DNA of 64,000 bases from Beijerinckiaceae bacterium (GCA_947475995.1 CANJNI010000014.1:27192-91191), one strand, 5' to 3'; positions 18,305 to 27,483 are shown, counted from the first letter of the stretch. Made by a program: numbers and translations. The notes: a model not told the origin generated them from the sequence alone.

Positions 18305-20269
18305 CTACGGCGTCACCGGCCCGAACAGGGGCGGGGGCGTGCGGTGCTTCGTGGCGGCTTCGAAAGCCGAAGCGATCCTGAACAGGGTCGCCTCGTCGAA
18401 CGGAACGCCCACAAAGTCGATGCCGACCGGAAGCTTTGCGGCCGTCGGTGCGCCGAGCTTCGTGCCGCCCGGCGCGGCCGCATCGCGGATGCGGTCATAG
18501 ACCTGTGTGGTGAAGCCTGCCGGCACCGTCATGGCCGGGAAGCCGAACTGGCCGATGAGCGTCCAGGCCTGATGCGAACGGTTGTTCACGTCCGGCTCCA
18601 CCAGTTCCTTGATCAAAGTGGGCGGGATGTTGCCGGTCGGATAGGTGAAGGCGTCGAGGTTCTGCAGTTTCATGCACTGCATGAGCGTCTGCTGGATAGC
18701 AAGGCGATTGGCGTTGCGGGTCTGGACGTTCAGCGTCGTGGCCTTGTTGGTGTCCTCCAGGACGCCCTTTACGTCCCGGAACCGCGTGGCGCGGCTGTAT
18801 TCATCCGTATAGAAGCGCGACTTCGCGATCAGGTCCGTCAGGTTCTTGATGTTGGCGTCGCCGCGTTTGCGGAGGTAGCGGTTGAAATAATATTTGCTCT
18901 CTCCCATCGTGTCGCCAGATGGTCCGAAGTCCCGCATCGAGACTTTCGGCGGAACCTTGGAAGGCTGGAAATAGAGATCCATCAACGTGCTGATGTGGTC
19001 GCCGCCCTGCGGAAACAGGTCCGGCAATTGCCGGATGTATCCGGCATTCATGTTGTGCGGGATGTATTGCGCCAGACAGCTTTGGAAGAGATCACCGGTC
19101 GGTCCCGGATCGACCACGACTGCGCCCAGATTTTTCAGCACGCCCACAGCACGATCCACAACGTCGATCGTCTCGGCGTCCGCGATGGTGAACAGCGACT
19201 TGTTCATGTATTCGCGCAGGACGCCGATCCGCATGCCGCGAAGATCGCGGTTGCGGGCCGAAGCCAGATAGCCGTCCTTCGGCGTGCGGCCGACGCTGTA
19301 AACGGTCAGGTCGTCGGCGGGATCATAGCCGGCGATCACATCGAGAACCCGCGCTGTGTCCTCCACGGTTCGGCAGGCCGGGCCGTTACGGTCGTTCAGC
19401 GGACCCGCGCCGATGAGCCCGTCGCGGCTCACGAGGCCCTGCGAACCCGACAGCCCGACGATGTTGTTGACGCGCGAAGGCATACGGACCGACGGGCCGC
19501 CTTCCTCGGAGATCGCGCAGGTCACCAGATTGGCCGCCACAGAGGATGCCGAACCGCCGCTTGAGCCGCCGGGATCGCGCATCGTGTCGTAGGGGTTGCA
19601 CATGGTGCCGCCAAAGGCGCTGCGGCTGCCGGAGGCATATTCGCCGAGGTTCGCCTTGGCGAGAATGATAGCGCCCGCATCGCGCAGCCTCTTCACGACG
19701 GTGGCGTCCACCGGCGGGCGGTCGTTGGCGTAATCGGCGTCAGCGCCGCTCGTTGTGCGCATGTCGTAGGTGTCGATGATGTCCTTGATGCTCACCACCG
19801 TGCCGTGGAGTGGACCCACGAGCTTTCCGGTCGCCTGAAACTGCCGGTCCTGTTCGGCTGCAAGTTCCAGCGCGTCCGGCATGGTTGCGCTATTGTCGGC
19901 CGCATCCGTCATGCTGCGAGCCTTGCGGTCGTCGAAGCCCCATTCCTTGCGGGCTGCAGGCCGCAGGTTCAAGGTCATCAGCGCATTCAGGCTTCGTGCG
20001 CCCGGCATCGGGGCGACGCGCCCCAGAATGCCTTCGGGCTCGTTCACGCAGCGGCCGTTGTAGGCCTTGATGCGCGTCAGGTAGGATTTCACAACATCGA
20101 CGGTGGTGATTTCCTTCGCCGAGATTGCCGCCTGTATCGAGCCGATGGTGGCTTCGATGATTTCGAATTTCGTGCTGCTTTGCTGGGCATGTGATGGCGC
20201 AGCACAAAGCACTGCTGCCACGAGTGCAAAAACCCGGCCCCGAACAATTGCTTTATGCATCTGGCGCAC
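18305..20269 (-). CDS. Exported amidase (amidase signature family), 654 aa
   Basis: This is a hydrolase of the amidase-signature family with an N-terminal signal peptide (to about SHAQQS, residue 31), so it acts outside the cytoplasm. The Lys-Ser-Ser triad can be placed: K162 in VSIKDIID, cis-Ser S236 in PGGSSGGS, and nucleophile S260 in EEGGPSVR, 24 residues later as in the family. The residue before the nucleophile is Pro where Gly is usual. At 654 aa it is longer than the 450-550 aa typical of the family, with extra sequence in the C-terminal half. It cleaves an amide of unknown identity. Its start lies about 130 bp from the divergent second amidase. Confidence 0.85.
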   Translation of the reverse strand: MRQMHKAIVRGRVFALVAAVLCAAPSHAQQSSTKFEIIEATIGSIQAAISAKEITTVDVVKSYLTRIKAYNGRCVNEPEGILGRVAPMPGARSLNALMTLNLRPAARKEWGFDDRKARSMTDAADNSATMPDALELAAEQDRQFQATGKLVGPLHGTVVSIKDIIDTYDMRTTSGADADYANDRPPVDATVVKRLRDAGAIILAKANLGEYASGSRSAFGGTMCNPYDTMRDPGGSSGGSASSVAANLVTCAISEEGGPSVRMPSRVNNIVGLSGSQGLVSRDGLIGAGPLNDRNGPACRTVEDTARVLDVIAGYDPADDLTVYSVGRTPKDGYLASARNRDLRGMRIGVLREYMNKSLFTIADAETIDVVDRAVGVLKNLGAVVVDPGPTGDLFQSCLAQYIPHNMNAGYIRQLPDLFPQGGDHISTLMDLYFQPSKVPPKVSMRDFGPSGDTMGESKYYFNRYLRKRGDANIKNLTDLIAKSRFYTDEYSRATRFRDVKGVLEDTNKATTLNVQTRNANRLAIQQTLMQCMKLQNLDAFTYPTGNIPPTLIKELVEPDVNNRSHQAWTLIGQFGFPAMTVPAGFTTQVYDRIRDAAAPGGTKLGAPTAAKLPVGIDFVGVPFDEATLFRIASAFEAATKHRTPPPLFGPVTP

Positions 20270-20400
20270 CCCCGTTCATGTTACAGGGGAAATCCCGCAA
20301 GGGATGTGCCAGCCGCACTGCTCACGGTTCGGCATGCGGTTTGCGTGAGCCTGCCCGGGTCTAGGCATTGCCCTCGACCGGAAAAGCAGGAGACTACCGA

Positions 20401-22062
20401 ATGAACGGAATGCACAAAGGGGCGCTGGCCCTGATGTTCCTGGGAGGAACGATGCTGTCGCAGCCCGCACTCGCGGCCGATAAAACCTTCAAGCTCGAAG
20501 AAGCCACGATCGCCGATATCCAGCAGGCGATTTCTTCCGGCTCCGTGACGGGCGCAGCGCTCGTCCAGCTTTATCTTGACCGTATCGCCGCCTACGACAA
20601 GGCCGGTCCGAAGATCAACTCGATCATCACTGTCAATCCGAAGGCGAAGGAAGAAGCGGCTGCGCTCGATCAGGAACGCGCCCAGAAGGGGCCGCGCGGT
20701 CCGCTCCATGGAATTCCGGTTCTGCTGAAGGACAATGTCGACACATTCGACATGGCGACCAGCAACGGTTCGGCGATCATGAAGAACTCCATTCCGACCA
20801 AGGATGCGCCGATCGCCAAGGCGTTGCGCGACGCCGGGGCCATCATTCTCGGCAAGGCCGCCATGGGCGAGTTCGCAGGCGGCAGCTATAATTCGGTGAC
20901 CGGACAGACGATCAATCCGTTCCACCTCAAGCGCAACACGGGCGGATCGAGCGCGGGTTCGGGCGCGGCCATTTCGGCCAATTTCGCTGTTCTGGCGATC
21001 GGCACCGACACCAGCACGTCGGTGCGCGGTCCCTCGAGCTATACGGGCATTGTGGGCCTGCGGCCGACCACGGGGCTCATCTCCCGTTCGGGCATTGCGC
21101 CGAAGAATCTGAACTTCGATAGCGCAGGCCCGATGGCCCGCACCGTCACCGATCTCGCCCTGATGATGAATGTCGTCGCCACGCGCGACCCGGGCGATCC
21201 GCTCAACGTCCAGACATGGGCAGAGATGGACAAGCGCGATCCCAACGCCAAGAACGGCATCGACTTCACCAAGGCGCTCGATCCAAACGCCATCAAGGGC
21301 AAGAAATTCGGCATTCCGCGCGATCTGTTCGAGGGCGACCCGGAAATCGTCAAGCTTGCCGAAAAGGCCGTGGAAGATATCCGCAAACTCGGCGGTGAAA
21401 CCGTCGACATCAAGTTCGACGCCGCTTTCATCGAGAATCATCTGCGTGGCGGCGTCACGAAGATGCGCAATCTGTCGGACTATCGCTTCCGTGAGGACTG
21501 GGAAAAATATCTGGCGACCTTCCCGGACCCGAAAGTGCCGAAGACGGTCGCCGAATTCGTCCGCATCTATGAAACCGAAGTGATGAAGTCGCCCCTGCCG
21601 GTCGAGGACAGCGTGATGCGTTTGCTGAAGACGTCCATGACGACGTCCACGTCAGCCCCGGAATACAAGGAGTTTCTGGAAAAGCTAATGCCGCAGTGGA
21701 CCGCCGAGAAGATGGCCGTCTTTGAAAAGTACGGCATCGACGCGCTGGTCTTCCCGTATGTGCCGACGTTCGCGCAACCGATCAGCAATCCGGCCTACAA
21801 GATCGACGATCCGACCTTCGTGAAGTCGGAAGCGCCGGTGCCGGCCACGATGGGCGGCTACAGCTCCGTCGGTTTCCCGTCGATTGTGGTGCCGATGGGG
21901 TATGGATCGCAGGGTCTGCCGATGACGATCACGTTCTTCGGCAAGCCTTACGAGGACACGAAGGTGGTGGGCTTCGCGTATGCCTATGAGCAGGCCACGA
22001 AACACCGCAAGCCTTCGCCGATCGTGCCGCCGCTCGGCGGCGAGACGATCGCCCTGAAGTAA
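20401..22062 (+). CDS. Exported amidase (amidase signature family), 553 aa
   Basis: This is a second secreted or periplasmic amidase-signature hydrolase. A Sec signal runs to about PALAADK (residue 28). The triad is K110 (PVLLKDNVD), cis-Ser S183 (TGGSSAGS) and nucleophile S207 (GTDTSTSVR), again 24 residues apart. The ATG at 20401 follows AGGAGAC. It is divergent from the 654-aa amidase, sharing a short promoter region, yet the two sequences are not close copies, which suggests different substrates. It could release amines or carboxylates for the nearby uptake systems; that is inference from position only. Confidence 0.87.
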   Translation: MNGMHKGALALMFLGGTMLSQPALAADKTFKLEEATIADIQQAISSGSVTGAALVQLYLDRIAAYDKAGPKINSIITVNPKAKEEAAALDQERAQKGPRGPLHGIPVLLKDNVDTFDMATSNGSAIMKNSIPTKDAPIAKALRDAGAIILGKAAMGEFAGGSYNSVTGQTINPFHLKRNTGGSSAGSGAAISANFAVLAIGTDTSTSVRGPSSYTGIVGLRPTTGLISRSGIAPKNLNFDSAGPMARTVTDLALMMNVVATRDPGDPLNVQTWAEMDKRDPNAKNGIDFTKALDPNAIKGKKFGIPRDLFEGDPEIVKLAEKAVEDIRKLGGETVDIKFDAAFIENHLRGGVTKMRNLSDYRFREDWEKYLATFPDPKVPKTVAEFVRIYETEVMKSPLPVEDSVMRLLKTSMTTSTSAPEYKEFLEKLMPQWTAEKMAVFEKYGIDALVFPYVPTFAQPISNPAYKIDDPTFVKSEAPVPATMGGYSSVGFPSIVVPMGYGSQGLPMTITFFGKPYEDTKVVGFAYAYEQATKHRKPSPIVPPLGGETIALK

Positions 22063-22072
22063 TCATAAAAAA

Positions 22073-22099
22073 AGCAGCGCGCGGAGCCCGCGCGCTGCT
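22073..22099 (-). terminator. Rho-independent terminator of the metE-like operon
   Basis: An eleven-base-pair GC stem, AGCAGCGCGCG and CGCGCGCTGCT, has a five-base loop. On the minus strand it is followed by a run of seven T residues, just past the end of the metE-like gene at 22126. It also lies after the plus-strand amidase stop and may serve both directions, but the U-tract favours the minus strand. Confidence 0.88.
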
Positions 22100-22125
22100 G
22101 TTCGTTCCGGTCTACGGGTTTCGGC

Positions 22126-23247
22126 TTATGCCGAGCCCCACACTTCGCGCGCAGTCTCGATGATCAGTTCGAGCTTCCGGATTTCCTGATCGACCGTCAT
22201 GGTCTGGCCGCCGATGCCGGACGAGAAGCCGCACTGCGGCGACAGCGCAAGCTGTTCAAGCGGAACGAACTTCGCGGCCTGTTCGATGCGACGCTTGAGA
22301 TCGTCCTTGGTTTCGAGATCGGGCGACTTGGTGGTGACGAGGCCGAGCACCACGACCTTGCCCTTGGGCAGGAAGCGCAGGGGCTCGAAGCCGCCGGCGC
22401 GCTCGCTGTCATATTCCATGAAATAGCCGTTCACGTTGATCTCGTTGAACAGCATGTCGGCGATGGGATCGTAGCCGCCGTCGGCCACCCACATGCCGCC
22501 GAAATTGCCGCGGCACAGATGCATCGCGACCGTCATGTCGGCAGGCAGATCGGTGAGGGTTGAGTTGATGAGCTTGGCGTAGGTCTTCGGCAGCGAGGCC
22601 GGATCTTCGCCGAGGTTCACCACTTCGGCGCGCAGGGCCGGATCGCACAGATAGGCGAGGTTCACTTCGTCGATCTGCAGATAGCGGCAGCCGACGCCCA
22701 CGAGGCCGGCGAATTCCTCGCGATAGACACGCGCCAGATCCGCATAGAACTCTTCCATGTCCGGATAGGCGTTGCGGTCGATGGCGTTTCGGCCGCCGCG
22801 GAAGTGGACGACGGTGGGCGACGGCAACGTCACCTTCGGGGTCGCCTTGGCGATGGAGGCGAGGAAGCGGAAATCATCCACGAAGATAGGAGCCGGGCGG
22901 CTGAGCTTGCCGACCACCTGAAGCGACGGCGGGGCGCTGTCGCGCGTGCCGGTCTTGGAGTGGAAGCGCACGCGGATCTTGGATTCTGTCTTGGCGACAT
23001 TGCCGATTTTCAGCAGGAAGTCGCTCTGCCAGGACTGGCGGTTGAACTCGCCGTCGGAGCAGACCTTGAGGCCGAGGTCTTCCTGAATCTTGACGACCTC
23101 ACGAATGCAATCGTGCTGGATGCGCAGCAGGTCCTCGTCAGAGACCGCTCCGGCCTCCCGGCCGAGGCGGGCGGCCACGAGTCTCTCGGGACGGATGAGG
23201 CTGCCGACATGGTCGGCGCGGAACGGCGGCTTGGTGCGTGCGGACAT
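22126..23247 (-). CDS. Cobalamin-independent methionine synthase-like protein (MetE C-terminal/UROD fold), copy A
   Basis: This 373-aa TIM-barrel protein corresponds only to the catalytic C-terminal half of MetE. The zinc site of the family is complete: H243 and C245 (AMHLCRGN), E278 (FMEYD) and C339 (SPQCGFSS). MetE transfers a methyl group to homocysteine; stand-alone cores of this type also include epoxyalkane:coenzyme M transferases and unassigned thiol alkyl transferases. The frame runs far upstream, but ATG at 23247 begins the conserved RADHVGSLIRP block. It is the last gene of a minus-strand series, 34 bp after its paralogue. A strong terminator follows. The true thiol and alkyl substrates are unknown. 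Confidence 0.82.
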   Translation of the reverse strand: MSARTKPPFRADHVGSLIRPERLVAARLGREAGAVSDEDLLRIQHDCIREVVKIQEDLGLKVCSDGEFNRQSWQSDFLLKIGNVAKTESKIRVRFHSKTGTRDSAPPSLQVVGKLSRPAPIFVDDFRFLASIAKATPKVTLPSPTVVHFRGGRNAIDRNAYPDMEEFYADLARVYREEFAGLVGVGCRYLQIDEVNLAYLCDPALRAEVVNLGEDPASLPKTYAKLINSTLTDLPADMTVAMHLCRGNFGGMWVADGGYDPIADMLFNEINVNGYFMEYDSERAGGFEPLRFLPKGKVVVLGLVTTKSPDLETKDDLKRRIEQAAKFVPLEQLALSPQCGFSSGIGGQTMTVDQEIRKLELIIETAREVWGSA

Positions 23248-23281
23248 TTTCTTCCCCGTAAGTGGTGCGGTGCGGTGCGTC

Positions 23282-24451
23282 TTAGCCCCACAATTCCTTT
23301 GTGGCGATTTTTGCGCCGGCCGAGAGCGCCTCGAACTTGGCCCACATGATGCTCGGATGAACGCGGCGAAGCAACGGCCCCTGCGCGAAGCCGCAGTCGG
23401 TGCCTGCGATGACGTTCTCGCGGCCGACAAGTTTCGCGAGGCGCGTCACACGCTCGGCCACGAGTTCGGGATGTTCGACGACGTTGGTCGCGTGGCTGAT
23501 GACGCCCGGCACGAGGACACGGCCCGCCGGAAGCTTCACACGCTCCCAGACCTTCCACTCGTGTTCGTGACGCGGGTTCGCGCCTTCGATCACCAGAGCG
23601 CCTGCCTTCACGCGCAGGATCTCATTGACGATCTTTTCGAGCGGAACGTCAGACGTGTGCGGACCCGGCCAGCTGCCCCAGCACACGTGATAGCGGATGC
23701 GGTCTTCCGGAATTCCTTCGATGGAATGGTTGATGAGATCGACCATGCGGCCGAGCCACTTCATGTAGTCCTCGAACGAAGCGGGCGGCACCATGCGGTC
23801 GAACGTGACAGCAGCGCGCGCATCGTCGAGCTGAACCACAAAGCCCGCATCGGCGATCATCTTGTATTCGGTGCGCATCGCTGTCGCGATGGCTGCCGAG
23901 CAATCGTCGTCGCTCTTGTAATATTCGTTCTTGCGGTCCGGGATGACGCTCGACACCGCCGCGACGGGCAGGAAGGCTTCCTGAATGCTGGTGCCTTTCA
24001 GGGCCGCCTTGAAATTGTCGATGTCGCGCTGCGTTTCTTCCTGACCCGTGTAGGAGATGGGCCCGGTGCAAATTGAGTCATGCGTTGTGTTGACGTAATC
24101 CTGCGCGTCTAGTTCGGCATAGAAGGCGGCGAACTTCGTGCGGTCGGCGCCGCGGTTGAACGGGTTCGAGTCGCGCGAAGTCACCGCACGGCGCTCGAAG
24201 CCGCTCAGGCGATCCAGCGCATATTGCGACCAGCTGATGCCCTTGCCGAATTCGCCGTCGCTGGGAATGTCGATTCCGACCTCGGCCTGCCGGCGGACGA
24301 TATCGGCGACCGACGAGGTCAGGCACTTCTTGTAGGCCTCGACGTCGAACGGCTTGCCGCCCTGCTTGGCGCGGATGAAATCCTTCAGGTCATCGGGGCG
24401 GATGAGGCTGCCGACATGGGTCGTGATAATGCGGTCCGTGGAGCGTTTCAT
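23282..24451 (-). CDS. Cobalamin-independent methionine synthase-like protein (MetE C-terminal/UROD fold), copy B
   Basis: This 389-aa protein of the methionine synthase II family also lacks the MetE N-terminal half. Zinc ligands are H255 and C257 (RYHVCWGS), E289 (VIEGAN) and C353 (GTDCGFAQ). The start TTHVGSLIRP matches copy A, but the bodies diverge strongly, so these are old paralogues rather than a recent duplication. It lies 34 bp upstream of copy A and 143 bp after the NMT1-like gene. The pairing of two different cores suggests either a heteromer or two consecutive alkyl transfers. Function in methionine synthesis is not excluded but the catabolic setting argues for another substrate. 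Confidence 0.83.
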   Translation of the reverse strand: MKRSTDRIITTHVGSLIRPDDLKDFIRAKQGGKPFDVEAYKKCLTSSVADIVRRQAEVGIDIPSDGEFGKGISWSQYALDRLSGFERRAVTSRDSNPFNRGADRTKFAAFYAELDAQDYVNTTHDSICTGPISYTGQEETQRDIDNFKAALKGTSIQEAFLPVAAVSSVIPDRKNEYYKSDDDCSAAIATAMRTEYKMIADAGFVVQLDDARAAVTFDRMVPPASFEDYMKWLGRMVDLINHSIEGIPEDRIRYHVCWGSWPGPHTSDVPLEKIVNEILRVKAGALVIEGANPRHEHEWKVWERVKLPAGRVLVPGVISHATNVVEHPELVAERVTRLAKLVGRENVIAGTDCGFAQGPLLRRVHPSIMWAKFEALSAGAKIATKELWG

Positions 24452-24594
24452 GATCTCGCCTGTGGAATTTCCGGCGCGCGGAAACGCGCCATTTCAGGCG
24501 AGCGCTACCACAGGCGCGACCCGGGCGCAAACCGTCAGCTAGGCTTATGAATGGACGTCAGGCCATGTCCACATGGCCTGACCCCGGCAGTTCT

Positions 24595-25500
24595 TCAGTC
24601 GAGGGCGCGCGTCGTGTCGTCGAACAGTTCGTCCACGGAGAATTTCCGGGTGATGAGTTTCTGTTCCAGCGCGTACTGGATGGCGAGTTCGAGCGGCTTG
24701 CGGAGCGCCGACATGCCGAAGGGCAGGGGGTCGATCCCATCCTTCGGGGCTGGGGCGGCCTTCTTGCTGGCCCACAGCATCCGGTAGAGTTCGCGCACTG
24801 CATCGGGGCGTTCGCGCGACAGGTCGCGCTGGATGGTGAAAATGTGGTTCACCGAAACCGCGTGATACTTGTCCCAGAAGGCGCGGCCAGCGCCTGCAAC
24901 ATCGGGCACAATCGGCTTGATCTGCGGCTGGCTGATGACGTCATAGCCCGGAATAGCGGCGTCGAGATCGCCGTCAAGCAGCATCTGGTCGACGGACTTC
25001 GACCCGGCCGGGACACGCACGACGAAATCCGGGTCCTTGTATTCCGCCGGATGGGCGTCGTCCCAGCAGACCCATGTGATCTTGGAAATATCCACGCCGT
25101 AGTCGTGCTGCAAATGGGCCCGAAGCCACATGGCGGTGGTCTGCGTCCACGCGCGCACGCCCACGCGCTTGCCTTCCAGATCCTTGGGGGTCATGGGCGA
25201 GCGCCTGTCGGAATTGTAAACCAGCAGATAGTGCTGGAAGCGGCCCACCATGGTGGCGGGCATCAGCACCAGCGGCTTGCCGTATTCGAGCGCCTGCAGA
25301 AAGGTCACGATGGCGAGCTCCCCGCCATCGAACTTGCCCTCGCGCACCATGGGCTTGAAGCCCTGGTTGGCGGTCTTGGGGCCGGTATAGTCGAGGGTGA
25401 CGAGGTCGGACTTGACCTCGCCGCCCTTGAGGGCGCGCACGAGTTCCGAATCCGCGAGATTGATCTCAAGTTTCAGCGGACCGTTGGCCGGATACTTCAT
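24595..25500 (-). CDS. NMT1/4,5-dihydroxyphthalate decarboxylase-like protein without signal peptide
   Basis: This 301-aa protein has the periplasmic-binding fold of the NMT1/THI5 and 4,5-dihydroxyphthalate decarboxylase group. Conserved features are the ELAIVTFLQALEYGKP strand and LEGKRVGVRAWTQT. The N-terminus, MKYPANGPLKLEIN, is polar with no export signal, so it probably works in the cytosol, as the decarboxylase does. AAGGAGAT precedes the ATG. It lies 12 bp after the aldolase gene and is surely in the same transcript. Context favours an enzyme acting on an aromatic or oxo acid; annotation as an ABC receptor would be misleading. The reaction is not established. Confidence 0.75.
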   Translation of the reverse strand: MKYPANGPLKLEINLADSELVRALKGGEVKSDLVTLDYTGPKTANQGFKPMVREGKFDGGELAIVTFLQALEYGKPLVLMPATMVGRFQHYLLVYNSDRRSPMTPKDLEGKRVGVRAWTQTTAMWLRAHLQHDYGVDISKITWVCWDDAHPAEYKDPDFVVRVPAGSKSVDQMLLDGDLDAAIPGYDVISQPQIKPIVPDVAGAGRAFWDKYHAVSVNHIFTIQRDLSRERPDAVRELYRMLWASKKAAPAPKDGIDPLPFGMSALRKPLELAIQYALEQKLITRKFSVDELFDDTTRALD

Positions 25501-25512
25501 GCGCGTATCTCC

Positions 25513-26373
25513 TTATTCGCGACCGACGAGCTTGCGGGCCTTGTCGAGCTTGCCGAAGCTGCGCGGGGCCGAGCACATCAGGAAGCGATAGCCTTCATTG
25601 ACGATGCGCTCCATGTTGTCGTTCTCGACATGCGGATGGCCGACGACCACATTGTGCTTCTTGCAGGTCGCCACGACCTGCGCCATGTGTTCCAGCACAA
25701 CCGGATGCTCATACTGGCGCGGCACGCCGAGTTCCTGCGACAGGTCGCCCTCGCCGATCAGCACGGCGCCGATGCCCGGCACGTTCTTCAGCATGTCGTC
25801 GAGATTGCGGACGCCAGCGGTGTCCTCGATCTGGATGATGACGAAGATTTCGCCATGCGGGGCCAGCGGCCAGACGTCGGCGCGCTGATAATATTCGCCC
25901 TGCGAGATGCCCCAGTAACGCGAGCACACAGCCGGGCCGTCGCCACGGATGCCGGCCGGCTCATAGAGCGGCTTGTCCTTCAGGCGCGGATAACGGCAGG
26001 CCGCGACAGCGTTATAGGCTTCCTCGACCGTCGAGATATGCGGCCACACGATGCCGTAGCAGCCTGCGTCCAGCGCCTGCTTGGCGAGGAACTGGTTTTT
26101 CTCGACGCCGTTGGCCGGAATGCGCACGAAGGGGGCCACGGACGGGGCGACGCCATTCTTGGCGATCTGGCCGCGCAGCAGCATGTGCTGGAGCGTATCG
26201 CGCAGGTTCTTCGGGTCCCACGCCAGATGCTCGCCTTCGTAAACGACGCTGTCGTACTTCGACTGCGACAGCTCGATGGCGTTGTCCATCGTTGCGGGGG
26301 AGAAGAGCGAAAAGGCGGGCTTGCCCTGTTCGAGAGCGCGGATGACGGGGTTGAGACGCGGCAGATCGGCCAT
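25513..26373 (-). CDS. HpcH/HpaI aldolase/citrate lyase family protein
   Basis: This 286-aa class II pyruvate aldolase-like TIM barrel has metal ligands visible in IIQIEDTAG (Glu) and IGEGDLSQ (Asp). PFVRIPANG carries the pyruvate-binding arginine. The family splits 2-oxo-4-hydroxy acids into pyruvate or oxaloacetate plus an aldehyde or oxo acid. Just upstream on the same strand lies a LigJ-like hydratase whose known product, 4-carboxy-4-hydroxy-2-oxoadipate, needs exactly such a cleavage. In the classical pathway that step is done by an unrelated RraA-like aldolase, so substitution here is inference. GGAGGCATAA precedes the ATG. Confidence 0.82.
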   Translation of the reverse strand: MADLPRLNPVIRALEQGKPAFSLFSPATMDNAIELSQSKYDSVVYEGEHLAWDPKNLRDTLQHMLLRGQIAKNGVAPSVAPFVRIPANGVEKNQFLAKQALDAGCYGIVWPHISTVEEAYNAVAACRYPRLKDKPLYEPAGIRGDGPAVCSRYWGISQGEYYQRADVWPLAPHGEIFVIIQIEDTAGVRNLDDMLKNVPGIGAVLIGEGDLSQELGVPRQYEHPVVLEHMAQVVATCKKHNVVVGHPHVENDNMERIVNEGYRFLMCSAPRSFGKLDKARKLVGRE

Positions 26374-26415
26374 TTATGCCTCCAGTGGCGGTGTAACCAG
26401 GCTTGGATGGGAAAA

Positions 26416-26439
26416 GGGCGCCCGCGCGAGCGGACGCCC
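26416..26439 (-). terminator. Terminator after the LigJ-like gene
   Basis: A ten-base stem with one mismatch (GGGCGTCCGC and GCGGGCGCCC as read on the minus strand) and a four-base loop is followed by TTTTCCC. It lies between the hydratase stop and the aldolase start, so the aldolase genes may need read-through or their own promoter. Confidence 0.7.
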
Positions 26440-26460
26440 CGGTGGTCCGTCGAAGCCGGC

Positions 26461-27483
26461 TTACTTGCCGCGCTTCTTGAGGATCTTGTCGAGACGCGGG
26501 TAGACCGTACGGGCGTTGCCTTCGAAGATCTTGTAGCGGTCTGCTTCCGACAGGTTCTTGACCGCGTCCACGTAGCGCTTGGTGTCGTCGTAGAAGAAGC
26601 CCGTGGTCGGATCGACGCCCTGCACCGCGCCGACCATTTCGGACGCGAACAGGATGTTGTCGACCGGAATGACCTTGCAGAGCAGTTCGATGCCCGGAGT
26701 GTGATAGACGCAGGTGTCGAAATAGACGTTCTTCATCAGGTATTCGACCAGCGGCGGCTTGCCCATGTTGAGGCACAGGCCGCGGTAACGGCCCCAATGG
26801 TACGGCACCGCGCCGCCGCCATGCGGGATGATCATCTTCAGGGTCGGGAAATCCTTGAACAGGTTGCCCTGGATCAGCTGCATGAAGACGGTCGTGTCGG
26901 CGTTGATGTAGTGCGCGCCGGTGTGGTGGAAGTTCGGGTTGCACGAGCCCGAAACGTGGATCATGGCCGGCATGTCGAGTTCGACCAGCTTCTCGTACAC
27001 CGGGTACCAGTACTTGTCGGTCATCGGCGGGTCGGTCCAGTAGCCGCCCGACGGATCGGGGTTCAGGTTCACGCCCACGAAGTCCATGTCGGCGAGGCGC
27101 TGGATTTCCTCAAGGCAGTTCTTGGGCGAGACGCCCGGATGCTGCGGAAGCTGGCCGACGCCGATGAAGTTGTCCGGCAGGAGCTGGCAGATGCGATGCA
27201 CCATGTCGTTCGACATGCGCGTCCAGACGTGGCCGGTCGCTTCCGTCCCGATGTGATGAGCCATGCCCATGGCGCGCGGCGAGAAGATCGTGAGGTCGGA
27301 GCCGCGCTCCTTCTGGAAGGTGAGCTGCTTCTCGACCGACTTGATCATCTGCTCGTCGGAGAGGCCGAGATCGGTGGAGGTGGGGCGACGGTTCGGGTCC
27401 ACGATGCCCGCGAGCTGCTTGTCGCGGAACGTGTGCATGATGGCCGGTTCCGTCGTGTAGTGGCCATGAATGTCGATGATCAT
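26461..27483 (-). CDS. ligJ: LigJ-like 4-oxalomesaconate hydratase (amidohydrolase superfamily)
   Basis: This 340-aa metal enzyme closely recalls LigJ of the protocatechuate 4,5-cleavage pathway, which hydrates 4-oxalomesaconate to 4-carboxy-4-hydroxy-2-oxoadipate. The N-terminal H6-x-H8 metal pair is in IDIHGHY. Further likely metal or catalytic residues are H176 (MIHVSGS), H221 (IIPHGGGAVPYHWGR) and E282 (FASEMVGAV). The segment GVNLNPDPSGGYW is also LigJ-like. Length agrees with LigJ (about 340 aa). It is followed by a terminator and then an aldolase gene, and preceded by an SDR. No ligA/B/C/I homologue is in the window, so the substrate could be a related branched oxo-acid. The symbol is by similarity only. 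Confidence 0.78.
   Translation of the reverse strand: MIIDIHGHYTTEPAIMHTFRDKQLAGIVDPNRRPTSTDLGLSDEQMIKSVEKQLTFQKERGSDLTIFSPRAMGMAHHIGTEATGHVWTRMSNDMVHRICQLLPDNFIGVGQLPQHPGVSPKNCLEEIQRLADMDFVGVNLNPDPSGGYWTDPPMTDKYWYPVYEKLVELDMPAMIHVSGSCNPNFHHTGAHYINADTTVFMQLIQGNLFKDFPTLKMIIPHGGGAVPYHWGRYRGLCLNMGKPPLVEYLMKNVYFDTCVYHTPGIELLCKVIPVDNILFASEMVGAVQGVDPTTGFFYDDTKRYVDAVKNLSEADRYKIFEGNARTVYPRLDKILKKRGK

Noticed and set aside
24595..25500. Calling the gene an ABC nitrate/sulfonate receptor
   Set aside because: It has no signal peptide and no permease or ATPase nearby, and is packed among catabolic enzymes.
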